Below, one piece after another: positions 1 to 9,293 of a DNA stretch of 64,000 nucleotides; the first letter of the stretch is position 1, and every line of letters starts with the position of its first letter. Source of the DNA: Bacteroidota bacterium (GTDB lineage: Bacteria; Bacteroidota; Bacteroidia; JACCXN01); assembly GCA_013696965.1 (NCBI GenBank), contig JACCXN010000020.1:62001-126000 (forward strand), written 5' to 3'. Both the position numbers and the translations under genes were made by a program. The notes below the pieces were generated by a model, which worked only from the letters and a program-made list of their open reading frames with translations, searched no databases and had not been told where the DNA came from.

Positions 1-568
1 TCATTCCTTCAAGTGAAGCTATTATTCCTTGTTTGGAAATTTTACCGGCCCTTTTAATTAATAGTTTTATTTCCTTGGAATGTTTTTTTTGGTTTTCCTT
101 GGTAAATAAACCCGGAATAAGGTTTTTTACGAAATCCTTTTTACTTTGCTTAATTAGGTTTATCACCCTTTCTCGCTCCTGTTTTTTTATTTGATTATCT
201 GCTGCCGCAGAAGAATGGAAAAGGCAAAGACCTTTAACATTTTCAGGAAAAAATTCAGCATAGGCCATTGCAACATAACCCCCCATAGAATGGCCAATCA
301 GGATAGATTTTTTTACTCTTAGTTGTTTCAGCACTGATTGTACGCATTCTGCCATTAAATCCATGGAATGTACGTATCCAAGACATCCTGTTTGCCCATG
401 TCCGGGAAGATCTATACAAATTACACGGTATTTTAATGAAAGGGGGTCTACAAACTCCTTCCAAATATCCGAGGATTCCAAAAAACCATGAAGAAAAACC
501 AAGGCCCTTCCTCTTCCTTTATCAATAACCCGTACAGGCGCATTTTTAAATGCCAGGTTTTTTATCAT
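1..568 (-). CDS. Alpha/beta-fold hydrolase, C-terminus cut by window edge
   Basis: Reading the minus strand from the ATG at 568 gives an open frame to the window edge (about 189 residues, no stop). It starts MIKNLAFKNAPVRVIDKG and shows the alpha/beta hydrolase pattern: an oxyanion HGF motif (VFLHGFLESSDIW), a DLPGHGQT strand-turn, and the nucleophile elbow GHSMGG with the catalytic serine. The acid and histidine of the triad should lie in the missing part. The family includes carboxylesterases and MhpC-like C-C hydrolases; the substrate cannot be told. It lies 76 bp downstream of the aminopeptidase gene on the same strand and may be co-transcribed with it. A second hydrolase of the same fold lies at 62603-63385. 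Confidence 0.85.
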   Translation of the reverse strand, partial: MIKNLAFKNAPVRVIDKGRGRALVFLHGFLESSDIWKEFVDPLSLKYRVICIDLPGHGQTGCLGYVHSMDLMAECVQSVLKQLRVKKSILIGHSMGGYVAMAYAEFFPENVKGLCLFHSSAAADNQIKKQERERVINLIKQSKKDFVKNLIPGLFTKENQKKHSKEIKLLIKRAGKISKQGIIASLEGM

Positions 569-644
569 TTGAATTCATTTTGTATTGATCATTAAATCAA
601 TATAGCTGCGCGCAAATAAACGCTTTATATAGTATGTGAAAATC

Positions 645-1952
645 CTATGTACTGGCCACAGTTAAAGCTGACATTAATTCTTCAATTTCATCTGCTTCAA
701 TTGGAATATTAGCCATTAAATCAACAGGGCCATTTTCTGTAATTAAAATGTCATTTTCTAATCTTATTCCCAAATTTTCTTCTCTTATATAAATTCCCGG
801 TTCACAGGTAAAAACCATTCCATTCTGAAATACTAGATCCGGTTCACCTATATCATGTACATCAAGACCAAGCAGGTGAGAAGTTCCATGCATAAAATAT
901 TTTTTATACAGAGGTTTGTTTGGGTTTTGATTGGTCACTTCTGATGCATTCAACAAGCCAAGTCTAATTAATTCTGCTTCCATTATAAATCCCACTTCTT
1001 TGTGGTAATCTACAATTTTTGTTCCCGGAACCAGTAATTTAATGGCTGCCCTCATTACATTTAAAACAGCATTGTAAACATCTTTTTGTCTTTGGGTAAA
1101 TCTTCCACTTACAGGCACGCAACGCGTCATGTCTGAGGCATAATTTGCATATTCGGCTCCCACATCCAATAAAATAACATCTCCTGCTTTACATTCCTGG
1201 TTATTTTCTATATAATGCAAAACACAGGCATTGAAACCTGAAGCGATAATGGGAGTATAGGCAAATCCACGTGAACGTTTACGAACAAATTCATGGATCA
1301 ATTCAGCCTCAATTTCATATTCCATAACTCCTGGCTTAACAAATCCCAACAATCTTCTAAACCCATCTTCAGTAATATTGCAAGCTTTTTGAAGTAAATC
1401 AATTTCATGTTGAGATTTAATCTGCCTTAGTTTTTTCATAATAGGTGCAGACCTATTATACTTATGCAAAGGATAATTTTGTTTGCACCAATTTATAAAT
1501 CTTGAATCTCTTGTTTCAACTTCTACTACTGCCCTTGTATGTTCATTAGTGTTAAGATAAATATTTTCACACTCTGACATTAATATGTTTAATATGTTTT
1601 TAAATTGATTTATCCAGAAAACAGTTTTTATACCAGAAATCTTAAATGCTTCTTCCTTGTTTAATTTGGCACCTTCCCAAATGGCTATTTCCTCATTTGT
1701 TTCTTTTACAAAAAGTATTTCACGGTATTCAGGGTTAATTGCATCAGGAAAAATTATTAATATGCTTTCCTCCTGATCAATACCTGATAAATAAAACAAA
1801 TCATTGTTCTGTCTAAAAGGCATTGTGCCATCCGCATTGGTTGGCATAATATCATTGGAATTAAATACTGCCAAGGAATTCGGCATCAACATTTCAGAAA
1901 ATTTTTTTCTGTTTTTTAGGAACATCTCACTATTAAGAGGCAAATATTTCAT
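645..1952 (-). CDS. pepP: Xaa-Pro aminopeptidase (M24B, aminopeptidase P)
   Basis: A 435-residue metallopeptidase predicted to remove N-terminal residues from peptides with proline second. The N-terminal aminopeptidase-P domain covers roughly residues 5-140 and the creatinase-like pita-bread domain residues 180-430. The five metal ligands of the M24 family are visible: D263 in LLDVGAEY, D274 in SDMTR, H359 in HGTSHLLGLDVHD, E384 in TCEPGIY and E399 in RLENDIL. Full length for the family, with no signal peptide, so cytosolic. It is divergent from the sdh operon. A TAATTTTG hexamer-type -7 box on the minus strand at 1981-1988 lies about 30 bp before the start codon. Confidence 0.93.
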   Translation of the reverse strand: MKYLPLNSEMFLKNRKKFSEMLMPNSLAVFNSNDIMPTNADGTMPFRQNNDLFYLSGIDQEESILIIFPDAINPEYREILFVKETNEEIAIWEGAKLNKEEAFKISGIKTVFWINQFKNILNILMSECENIYLNTNEHTRAVVEVETRDSRFINWCKQNYPLHKYNRSAPIMKKLRQIKSQHEIDLLQKACNITEDGFRRLLGFVKPGVMEYEIEAELIHEFVRKRSRGFAYTPIIASGFNACVLHYIENNQECKAGDVILLDVGAEYANYASDMTRCVPVSGRFTQRQKDVYNAVLNVMRAAIKLLVPGTKIVDYHKEVGFIMEAELIRLGLLNASEVTNQNPNKPLYKKYFMHGTSHLLGLDVHDIGEPDLVFQNGMVFTCEPGIYIREENLGIRLENDILITENGPVDLMANIPIEADEIEELMSALTVAST

Positions 1953-1980
1953 GATACACGAATTTTTATATGAAAAACAA

Positions 1981-1988
1981 CAAAATTA
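1981..1988 (-). promoter_or_regulatory. Candidate -7 box for pepP
   Basis: The minus strand reads TAATTTTG, a match to the Bacteroidota -7 consensus TAnnTTTG, placed to give a short leader before the ATG at 1952. I see no TTTG at the expected -33 spacing, so the call is weak. Confidence 0.35.
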
Positions 1989-2057
1989 GGAAATCTTACA
2001 TTAATTATAGACACTTTTAAATATTCAAAAAAAAATAAAACTAATTTACTTTTTTCC

Positions 2058-2088
2058 TTTGCATAAACATATATGAATTATACATTTG
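2058..2088 (+). promoter_or_regulatory. Promoter of the sdhCAB operon
   Basis: TTTG at 2058-2061 and TACATTTG at 2081-2088, separated by 19 nt, match both boxes and the spacing of the Bacteroidota housekeeping promoter (TTTG -33, TAnnTTTG -7). Transcription would start near 2095, leaving a leader of about 75 nt before sdhC. Confidence 0.7.
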
Positions 2089-2168
2089 CAAACACAAAGG
2101 CATAGAAAGATTACCCTTTAATTTTCTGACACTTTGTACTTAATTAACATCCTTCACCTCAAGTAATT

Positions 2169-2864
2169 ATGTCAAACAATTCACTGATATTCAACTCAAC
2201 AATAGGAAAAAAAATATTAATGGGATTAACCGGACTGTTGCTATGTCTGTTTTTAGTAGTCCATTTATCCGGCAATCTTTTATTATTTAGTAGTGATGGA
2301 GGACGTGCTTTTAATGAATACACGGTTTTTATGACCACAAATTTGCTTATTAGAGGTGCGGAAATTGGTCTTGTTGCTGGATTTCTAGCTCATATTATTT
2401 TGGCTCTTGGATTAACCCGGAAAAATTCCGCAGCCCGTCCTGTAAAATATGCAGTGACCAAAGTAAATGAAACAGCAAGTATTTATTCCAGGAATATGGG
2501 TGTTACCGGAAGTATAATTCTTATTTTTCTTATTCTGCATTTAAAAACCTTTTGGTTTACTTATAAATTCGGAGAAATTCCAGTTATGGTATATGATGAT
2601 GGAGTGGAGTTAAAAGACATGTACTTTGTTGTTCAGGCAGCTTTTACCCAATGGTGGTATTCAGGTTTATATGTTATTGCTATGATTTTATTGGGTGCTC
2701 ATCTTAACCATGGCTTTCAATCAGCAATGCGTTCACTTGGATTAAACAATAAATCCTTTGCACCAATATTAACCATAATAGGAAGTGCATTTGCAATTGT
2801 TATGACTGTAGGCTTTTCTTTATTCCCGATCCTTTTCTTTTTTGGGATTGTTGGGGTGAAATAA
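2169..2864 (+). CDS. sdhC: Succinate dehydrogenase cytochrome b subunit
   Basis: A 231-residue polytopic protein of the b558 type found in Bacteroidota and Firmicutes, with about five membrane helices. It anchors the SdhAB subunits and passes electrons between two hemes b and menaquinone. Candidate heme-ligand histidines sit inside helices: H32 (VVHLSGN), H75 (FLAHII), H124 (LILHLK) and H178/H181 (GAHLNHGF). It is the first gene of an sdhCAB operon, with sdhA 44 bp downstream. The single fused anchor (no SdhD) fits this class. The direction in the cell, succinate oxidation or fumarate reduction, cannot be decided from sequence. Confidence 0.93.
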   Translation: MSNNSLIFNSTIGKKILMGLTGLLLCLFLVVHLSGNLLLFSSDGGRAFNEYTVFMTTNLLIRGAEIGLVAGFLAHIILALGLTRKNSAARPVKYAVTKVNETASIYSRNMGVTGSIILIFLILHLKTFWFTYKFGEIPVMVYDDGVELKDMYFVVQAAFTQWWYSGLYVIAMILLGAHLNHGFQSAMRSLGLNNKSFAPILTIIGSAFAIVMTVGFSLFPILFFFGIVGVK

Positions 2865-2908
2865 CCAATTGAAGTTAATTAATTAAAAAGAATAAAAACG
2901 CTAAATAA

Positions 2909-4828
2909 ATGGCCAAGATAGAATCAAAAATACCTGATGGGAAACTTTCTGAAAAATGGGCAAAGTATTGCTCTACAGCTCCCCTAGTAAATCCGGCTAA
3001 TAAAAGAAATTTAGAAATAATAGTTATAGGTTCTGGCCTTGCTGGCGCCTCTGCTGCTTCAAGCCTTGCAGAGATGGGATACAAAGTAAAAGTATTTTGT
3101 TTTCAGGATAGCTCAAGAAGAGCTCACAGTATTGCAGCCCAGGGTGGAATAAATGCCGCAAAAAATTACCAAAATGATGGTGATAGCGTTTACCGTTTGT
3201 TTTATGATACAATAAAAGGAGGAGATTATAGGGCAAGGGAAGCAAACGTTCATCGTCTTGCTGAGGTTAGTTCCAGTATTATTGATCAATGTGTTGCTCA
3301 AGGAGTTCCATTTGCAAGAGAATATGGAGGTTATTTAAGTAACAGATCTTTTGGAGGAACTCAGGTTCAACGTACATTTTATGCTGCCGGACAAACAGGG
3401 CAGCAACTTTTATTAGGGGCATATAGTGCCTTGAGCAGACAAATTGGAACAAAGCAGGTAGAAATGTTCACCCGTCATGAAATGCTTGAATTGGTAATGA
3501 TAGATGGCAAGGCAAGAGGAATCATATCAAGAGATCTTGTAACGGGCAAACTGGATAAACACTTTGGCCATGCTGTTTTACTATGTACGGGAGGTTACGG
3601 AAACGTTTTCTTTCTTTCCACCAATGCCATGGGATCAAATGTAACGGCTGCATGGAAAGTTCATAAAAAAGGAGCATTTTTTGGAAATCCTTGCTTTACT
3701 CAAATCCATCCAACCTGTATTCCAGTTTCCGGTGACCATCAATCTAAACTTACTTTAATGTCCGAATCATTAAGAAATGATGGCAGAGTTTGGGTACCAA
3801 AGAAAAAAGATGACAATAGAAAACCTGTTGATATACCTGAAGAAGAAAGAGATTATTTTTTAGAAAGAAGGTATCCTGCTTTTGGCAACCTGGTTCCCAG
3901 GGATGTGGCATCAAGGGCTGCTAAGGAAAGATGTGATGCAGGGTATGGTGTTGGAAAATCAAAACTAGCAGTTTATCTTGATTTTGCAGCTTCCATAAAA
4001 AGACTTGGAGAAGATTTGGTTAGGGCAAGATATGGCAATCTATTCGAAATGTATGAAAAGATTACTGCAGAAAATCCTTATGCAAGCCCAATGCGTATCT
4101 ACCCTGCGGTACATTATACCATGGGAGGAATTTGGGTTGATTACAATTTAATGACAACAATACCTGGTTTATATGCTTTAGGGGAAGCAAACTTTTCTGA
4201 TCATGGCGCAAACAGGCTTGGTGCATCTGCACTTATGCAAGGTTTGGCTGATGGGTATTTCATTATTCCATATACAATCGGTTCATATCTTAGTGGGGAA
4301 ATTGGAACTAAAGCAATCTCTACCGATCATCCTGCCTTTGTTGAAGCAGAAAAATCAGTTCAGGATTTAATGAATAATTTTTTATCCATAAAAGGAACTA
4401 AGTCTGTAGATTATTTCCATAAGAAACTTGGAAAAATAATGTGGGATTATTGTGGAATGGAAAGAAGTGTGGAAGGTCTTACAAAGGCAAAAGCTATGAT
4501 TAGGGAATTGCGTGGGGAATTCTGGAAAGATGTTAAAATTCCTGGAACCCAGTTTGAAATAAATCCTGAACTGGAAAAAGCTGCAAGAGTAGCTGATTTC
4601 TTTGAACTTGGTGAGCTAATGGTAGATGATGCCATGCATAGGAATGAATCATGCGGGGGCCATTTCCGTGCAGAATACCAGACCGAAGAAGGGGAAGCAT
4701 TAAGAGATGATCAGAACTTCTCCTATGTTGCTGCATGGGAATTCACAGGAGTTGGAAATGAGCCGATATTACACAAGGAAGATTTGAAATTCGAGGAAAT
4801 TAAAGTTGCTCAAAGAAGTTACAAATAG
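2909..4828 (+). CDS. sdhA: Succinate dehydrogenase/fumarate reductase flavoprotein subunit
   Basis: A 639-residue FAD subunit that interconverts succinate and fumarate. The Rossmann dinucleotide motif [10 protein letters not shown] begins at residue 41. H73 in [15 protein letters not shown] is the expected covalent FAD attachment site. The substrate-site motif QIHPTCIP and the [14 protein letters not shown] motif are present. The extra N-terminal segment of about 30 residues before the FAD fold is normal for the Bacteroidota form. No export signal; it docks on the cytoplasmic face of SdhC through SdhB. It is the middle gene of sdhCAB, followed by an 89 bp gap before sdhB. Confidence 0.96.
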   Translation: MAKIESKIPDGKLSEKWAKYCSTAPLVNPANKRNLEIIVIGSGLAGASAASSLAEMGYKVKVFCFQDSSRRAHSIAAQGGINAAKNYQNDGDSVYRLFYDTIKGGDYRAREANVHRLAEVSSSIIDQCVAQGVPFAREYGGYLSNRSFGGTQVQRTFYAAGQTGQQLLLGAYSALSRQIGTKQVEMFTRHEMLELVMIDGKARGIISRDLVTGKLDKHFGHAVLLCTGGYGNVFFLSTNAMGSNVTAAWKVHKKGAFFGNPCFTQIHPTCIPVSGDHQSKLTLMSESLRNDGRVWVPKKKDDNRKPVDIPEEERDYFLERRYPAFGNLVPRDVASRAAKERCDAGYGVGKSKLAVYLDFAASIKRLGEDLVRARYGNLFEMYEKITAENPYASPMRIYPAVHYTMGGIWVDYNLMTTIPGLYALGEANFSDHGANRLGASALMQGLADGYFIIPYTIGSYLSGEIGTKAISTDHPAFVEAEKSVQDLMNNFLSIKGTKSVDYFHKKLGKIMWDYCGMERSVEGLTKAKAMIRELRGEFWKDVKIPGTQFEINPELEKAARVADFFELGELMVDDAMHRNESCGGHFRAEYQTEEGEALRDDQNFSYVAAWEFTGVGNEPILHKEDLKFEEIKVAQRSYK

Positions 4829-4917
4829 ATTTTAGCATGTTTTGAGTTGATGATTCATTCAAACAACTTAAAAAAGAGAAATACAACGAGAATTAAACTA
4901 TTACAAAAAAACAAAAC

Positions 4918-5661
4918 ATGGATCTTACGTTAAAGGTTTGGAGACAAAAAAACATCAAGGACAAAGGACATTTGGCTACCTATCAGTTAAAAGGCATATC
5001 ACCTGACATGTCTTTTCTTGAAATGTTTGATGTATTAAATGAAGAACTTATCAGTAAAGGAACAGAAGAGCCAATTGCTTTTGATCATGACTGTCGCGAG
5101 GGAATATGTGGTGCTTGTAGCATGTTCATCAATGGTAGGGCGCATGGGCCTAACAGGGGAACAACTACTTGCCAATTACATATGCGTTCATTTAATGATG
5201 GCGATACAATAGTTGTTGAACCATGGAGATCAGGTTCTTTTCCTGTACTTAAAGACCTTGTTGTTGATCGTTCCGCTTTTGACCGTATTATTGAATCTGG
5301 TGGTTTTATTTCTGTAAATACAGGAAATGCCAAGGATGCAAACAATATACTTGTTCCTAAACATGATGCAGATGCAGCTTTTGATTCTGCTACCTGTATT
5401 GGATGCGGTGCTTGCGTTGCAGCATGTAAAAACTCTTCAGCGGCTTTATTTGTAGGAGCTAAAATTTCTCAACTAGCACTATTGCCACAGGGGAAAATAG
5501 AAAGAGAAGAACGTGTAAAAAGCATGGTGGAACAAATGGATGCAGAAGGCTTTGGAAATTGCAGCAATACGGGTTCTTGTGAAGTGGAATGTCCTAAAGA
5601 AATTTCTATTGAAAACATAGCCAGGATGAACCGAGAACTTATTGGAGCTACATTTAAATAA
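4918..5661 (+). CDS. sdhB: Succinate dehydrogenase/fumarate reductase iron-sulfur subunit
   Basis: A 247-residue electron-transfer subunit with three clusters readable from its cysteines. The [2Fe-2S] site has C59, C64, C67 and C85 in an N-terminal plant-type ferredoxin fold. The [4Fe-4S] site is [11 protein letters not shown] (C160, C163, C166) and the [3Fe-4S] site uses C170, C215 and C221, with C225 completing the second motif. It carries electrons from FAD in SdhA to the quinone site of SdhC. Last gene of the operon; a strong terminator follows at 5702-5738. Confidence 0.95.
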   Translation: MDLTLKVWRQKNIKDKGHLATYQLKGISPDMSFLEMFDVLNEELISKGTEEPIAFDHDCREGICGACSMFINGRAHGPNRGTTTCQLHMRSFNDGDTIVVEPWRSGSFPVLKDLVVDRSAFDRIIESGGFISVNTGNAKDANNILVPKHDADAAFDSATCIGCGACVAACKNSSAALFVGAKISQLALLPQGKIEREERVKSMVEQMDAEGFGNCSNTGSCEVECPKEISIENIARMNRELIGATFK

Positions 5662-5701
5662 AAGCCAATAATTAAATCATTTATTACAAATTAACTAATT
5701 A

Positions 5702-5738
5702 AAAAAACCGGAAAAAGTCTTACTCTTTCCGGTTTTTT
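5702..5738. terminator. Bidirectional rho-independent terminator after sdhB
   Basis: Arms 5702-5717 and 5723-5738 pair over 16 bp with one mismatch around a 5-nt loop. The core is CCGG, flanked by A-rich and T-rich arms, so both strands end in a U tract. It lies between the convergent sdhB and the T9SS cargo gene and can serve both. Confidence 0.85.
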
Positions 5739-5764
5739 AATTCCTGTTTTTTTTTGCAAAAAAA

Positions 5765-7600
5765 TTACCTGAATAAATTAACTGTTCCGTTTTTACTGTA
5801 ATCTGCTTTAGCGTTTTCAGCTTTTAAAATAAAGAAATAAGTACCCTCTGGAACTAATGCACCTGAAGAAGTTCTACCATCCCATCTGATTTCTGGCGCA
5901 GTTGTTTCCCAAATTTTAGTCCCCCAACGGTTGTAAATTTCTATACTAAAATTACCCATACCTGTATTTGGTATGTAAAACATATCATTGTTCCCATCGC
6001 CATTTGGAGAAAATACATTTGGAACAATTGCATCTTCATTAATATTGATTTCTAAGGACAATGTATCTGAGCAGGAATTCGGACTTTCAACAATTAACTG
6101 AGCAGTATAGGTTCCGGAATTCGAATAATAGTTACTAGGATTTTGAGCTGTTGAAGTTTTCCCATCCCCAAAATCCCAAAACCAGGAAGCTCCATTTAAA
6201 CTGTTGTCTTGAAAAGAAACATGTTGGGATAAAGGACCGGAAAAGGTAGTATTAAAATCAGCAACGGGATTAGAATCAAGTATCACAACATAGGAAGCAG
6301 AAGCTAATGATTCACAAAATCCACCAGAGGTCACCTCGGTAACTGTTATGCTTCCTGGAGAGGCTGTTCCCCATTCTATTGTAACTGTTTGTTGATTGGG
6401 CTTAGTTGTGATTGTACCACCAGTTACAGTCCAGGTATAAGTTGAAGTTGAACTTCCTGAGGCAGCGTAGTCCATTTGTGCATTTGAACAAATTAACTGA
6501 TCACCAGTTAAACTTGGAGCAGCAGGACGTGTTTCATGCAGAATAAAAGGCGTACTGGAATTACCAAAAGAATTAAACGCACTTTTTTTAATGGTTGCGA
6601 AATTTCCACTGGATCCAATATTTACCAATCCTAAAGAATTCCACATCGAACCATTAGGAGAATTCCATTGTGATGTATTGCTCCATTGCCCATCAGAGGC
6701 TATATTATAGAAAAAGGTTATATCAGCTGCAGTTGTACCTAATGTCCTATTGATTCTGTGATAAAATTCAGGATTGGTGGAGCATATTTGAGAGTCCACA
6801 GAATTTCTGTCATAGCCTTCTGTTCCTGCATCTACATTAGCCATTCGAACAGAATAATTATTTACATCCGAAGAAGCAGGAGTTATTACAATAGGCCTGT
6901 ACCTATATGTTCCAGCACTTGAACCTGTAGGGAAAAGATAAGGTTGATTTGTATTTGTGGTTCTTAACAGTGCGCCAAGTCCAGTACCATTGTTGTTGGA
7001 ACTTACAAACCCTTCAATTGAGGTTACACTTGAATTTGTTATGGCATTTACTGCAGGGTTTGTAACTGAAAGCAAATTGTCATCCGTTGCGAGTTCTCTG
7101 TCATTTAATACAAGTTGTCCTGAAACTGTTGCATTTATAGTTAGCCTTGCTCGAGTTCCTGTTGAACTTGTTAAAATAAGATTATTAAAAGTTGTTGGAA
7201 CGGCACCTGTAATCAATTGTTCAGAAGTAGTGCCATAAAGCTCAACCTGGCTACTTTCTGCGATAAAATTAGCATCATTAAACCAGTTTTGTTCAATTCT
7301 GCAAAGACCGTTTCCATTGGTTATAGAACCATTTAAAAGATAAATGCTTCCTTCTGTTCCGCTATTGGAAATATTTATATTTCCGTTGTTCCTTAAATCA
7401 CCTCCATCATTCGTAAGTCCACCATTCACCTGAACAACGGCCCCTTCCGCTGTATAAATTAATCCGCCATTACTGAATAATATTGCATCATTCGAAGTTT
7501 GGGCAACAACAGAACTCAATGCAAGGATAAAGGCTAAAAACAAAGAAAAAACACTGCTTTTTACTATTGAAAGAGTAGTTTTTGTAATCATATTTGTCAA
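5765..7600 (-). CDS. Secreted PKD-domain protein with type IX sorting domain
   Basis: A 611-residue exported protein. A signal peptide (about residues 1-33, ending SSVVAQ) is followed by a beta-rich region with Asn/Thr/Ser/Gly repeats. An Ig-like stretch and a PKD domain (WFWDFGDGKTSTAQNP, roughly 440-520) come next. The last 85 residues (527-611) form the gliding motility-associated C-terminal domain: it begins PNVFSPNGDGNNDMF, has IYNRWGTKIW and WDGRTSSG, and ends near the C-terminus with GTYFFILKA. This is a type B T9SS sorting signal, so the protein should cross the outer membrane by type IX secretion. Its function is unknown; it may be an adhesin or surface structural protein. The neighbouring gld genes fit this export route. 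Confidence 0.88.
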   Translation of the reverse strand: MTNMITKTTLSIVKSSVFSLFLAFILALSSVVAQTSNDAILFSNGGLIYTAEGAVVQVNGGLTNDGGDLRNNGNINISNSGTEGSIYLLNGSITNGNGLCRIEQNWFNDANFIAESSQVELYGTTSEQLITGAVPTTFNNLILTSSTGTRARLTINATVSGQLVLNDRELATDDNLLSVTNPAVNAITNSSVTSIEGFVSSNNNGTGLGALLRTTNTNQPYLFPTGSSAGTYRYRPIVITPASSDVNNYSVRMANVDAGTEGYDRNSVDSQICSTNPEFYHRINRTLGTTAADITFFYNIASDGQWSNTSQWNSPNGSMWNSLGLVNIGSSGNFATIKKSAFNSFGNSSTPFILHETRPAAPSLTGDQLICSNAQMDYAASGSSTSTYTWTVTGGTITTKPNQQTVTIEWGTASPGSITVTEVTSGGFCESLASASYVVILDSNPVADFNTTFSGPLSQHVSFQDNSLNGASWFWDFGDGKTSTAQNPSNYYSNSGTYTAQLIVESPNSCSDTLSLEININEDAIVPNVFSPNGDGNNDMFYIPNTGMGNFSIEIYNRWGTKIWETTAPEIRWDGRTSSGALVPEGTYFFILKAENAKADYSKNGTVNLFR

Positions 7601-7646
7601 AGGATTTAATATTCCTAAGACACAAATATATAAAATTTAATGAGAA

Positions 7647-7757
7647 TTCAATATAATTTCAAAGCTTAGCTTATACAAAACTCTTTTTTCTATCTACGTT
7701 TTATTTCAATATAATTTCAAATAAAGCTTAGCTTACAAAACTCTTTTTTCTATCTCA
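7647..7757. repeat. Imperfect 60-bp tandem duplication after gldC
   Basis: The block starting TTCAATATAATTTCAAA and ending ACTCTTTTTTCTATCT occurs twice, at about 7647-7696 and 7704-7756. The shared 3' part has an exact 60-bp period (7681 and 7741). Each copy contains the palindrome AAGCTTAGCTT. The second copy runs up to the gldC stop codon. Confidence 0.8.
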
Positions 7758-7760
7758 TTT

Positions 7761-8099
7761 TTACTTTTCATCATAAAGATTAAGTCTTTCGGCAAAATAT
7801 TCACAAAAATCACGCATATCTCCAGCCATTTTCTCCTCGCCGGTTGCTCTTTCAAGTGTTTGTGCCATTGAAACCAAAGTTTGATGGAAAAATAATTTCA
7901 TTTCATCAGCCATCATATCTTTGGTCCAAAGATCTATACGAAGTGAATTTTGTTCTTTAGGATCCCAAATAGACACCATTACTGCTTTACATGCTTTAAG
8001 GCCTACACTTTCAGGAGAATCGGTTGCTTCCCACTGGATTTTTTCCGGAATATTGTTTTCATCAAGATTTACAATGAAATTAATTTCTGAACTTTTCAT
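7761..8099 (-). CDS. gldC: Gliding motility protein GldC
   Basis: A 112-residue soluble protein recognised as GldC by its length, its sequence (for example ENNIPEKIQWEATDSPE and the helical C-terminus with DFCEYFAERLNLYDEK) and its place beside gldB. GldC is needed for efficient gliding in flavobacteria; its biochemical role is unknown. No signal peptide or membrane helix, so probably cytoplasmic. It follows gldB on the same strand after a 121 bp spacer made of a dispersed repeat shared with the purT upstream region. Confidence 0.9.
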   Translation of the reverse strand: MKSSEINFIVNLDENNIPEKIQWEATDSPESVGLKACKAVMVSIWDPKEQNSLRIDLWTKDMMADEMKLFFHQTLVSMAQTLERATGEEKMAGDMRDFCEYFAERLNLYDEK

Positions 8100-8220
8100 A
8101 TGTATATAATTTGTTTTTTAACTGTCATCCCGATTTATCGGGTCGCCATGCTATAATTGTAAGTGTTTGTCCATGGATATTTCACAGGATAAATATAACT
8201 GAAGTTTTTCAAACTAGGTT
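8100..8220. repeat. Dispersed intergenic repeat, copy 1 (gldB-gldC spacer)
   Basis: The whole spacer is similar to 17689-17817 upstream of purT. Both begin at the start codon with ATGTA-ATAATTTGTTTTTTAA, then TGTCATCCC, a TCGG element, and further on TGTTTGT-CATGG and an A/T-rich tail. This copy contains the hairpin CCCGATTTATCGGG. The two flanking genes are unrelated, so the similarity is not due to gene duplication. Confidence 0.75.
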
Positions 8221-9234
8221 TTAATTTCTGGGTTTATATTTCGATTCCTTAAGTATATCCTTGGCATCAGCTTGAATCAAATTTTCAAGATTAACATCGC
8301 CCTTCCTTTCCATATAGGCCTTTACTATTTGCCATCCAAGCCAAACACCAACCTTTGGAGGTGATTCACGGGGCATTCCTGGAGTAAATGGGCCATCGTT
8401 TAAATAAGACATAATCTCTTTTGTATTTGTAGAAAACAAAAGTTGTTTATCAATAAATTGAGCCCAAATATTTGATTCGTTATTTTTGCACCATTCAAGT
8501 TGATCCTTGCTATAAACAATCTTCAAACTATCAGGGGTATTAGGCAAAATGGCATCCATCATATACATTATTTTTCCATGATGAATTATTTGAGCCAACA
8601 TATCTTTTCCAATGGGGTCGAATTCAAATTCTGTTGCTATCCAACCTTTTATAGCATCGGGAGTTATATATTCGCTTCGCATGCTATAGGTTTTATATTG
8701 AGGAAAGCCAATCATGTTATAATATTTGTAATTGTTGCCCAAATACATATCAAGTCCAATTCCCAGGACACTATCACTCGCAGCTACAGCATAATTAAAT
8801 CCTGAAATATAAGTAGTAACTTCAGGAACACGTTTGTTTGGAAAATAATGGTTGTAATGTTTAAAAGCAGATGAAAGTTCATCATTCAAAAGGTTCAAAT
8901 CCTTGTATGTTGAATTTACATCCTTATAAACTTCTTTTATTTCCGAATCTTGAGTAAAAAGGACCAGGCCATTAATAGTCAAACTATCCTCAACAGGACC
9001 TGCATTAATCATTATCTCTACATAATGTTGGTAGAATTCGCCTAATTTGTCAAACAAATTCAAATGCTTTTCAAAGCTTGGTTTTTTATCGAAAAGCTCT
9101 TTTTCCAATCTAAATGCCTCAATTTTTGTCTCATTTTCTGATACATCAATTTTCAACCGGTCACTTTTACAGGAATTAAATAGAAATACGGCTAAAAAGA
9201 ACAAATAAAAAAAATTCAACCCACACATTTTCAT
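8221..9234 (-). CDS. gldB: Gliding motility lipoprotein GldB
   Basis: A 337-residue lipoprotein. The hydrophobic signal ends in the lipobox FNSC with C22 as the acylated residue. The rest resembles GldB by length, by a soluble alpha-helical body with conserved stretches such as GLDMYLGNNYKYY and FPQYKTYSMRSEY, and by its pairing with gldC. GldB is an essential component in gliding flavobacteria and is linked to type IX secretion. It is upstream of gldC on the minus strand and divergent from the PorT-family gene, with only 59 bp between the starts. Confidence 0.9.
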   Translation of the reverse strand: MKMCGLNFFYLFFLAVFLFNSCKSDRLKIDVSENETKIEAFRLEKELFDKKPSFEKHLNLFDKLGEFYQHYVEIMINAGPVEDSLTINGLVLFTQDSEIKEVYKDVNSTYKDLNLLNDELSSAFKHYNHYFPNKRVPEVTTYISGFNYAVAASDSVLGIGLDMYLGNNYKYYNMIGFPQYKTYSMRSEYITPDAIKGWIATEFEFDPIGKDMLAQIIHHGKIMYMMDAILPNTPDSLKIVYSKDQLEWCKNNESNIWAQFIDKQLLFSTNTKEIMSYLNDGPFTPGMPRESPPKVGVWLGWQIVKAYMERKGDVNLENLIQADAKDILKESKYKPRN

Positions 9235-9293
9235 TTTATATTCAAAAAATTAATTAATATTGTATCTGTAATTCTAAAAAACATTTCAAAAGT

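Noticed and set aside
255-464. 69-residue minus-strand frame
   Set aside because: It overlaps, in another frame, the clear alpha/beta hydrolase reading that starts at 568 and carries GHSMGG.
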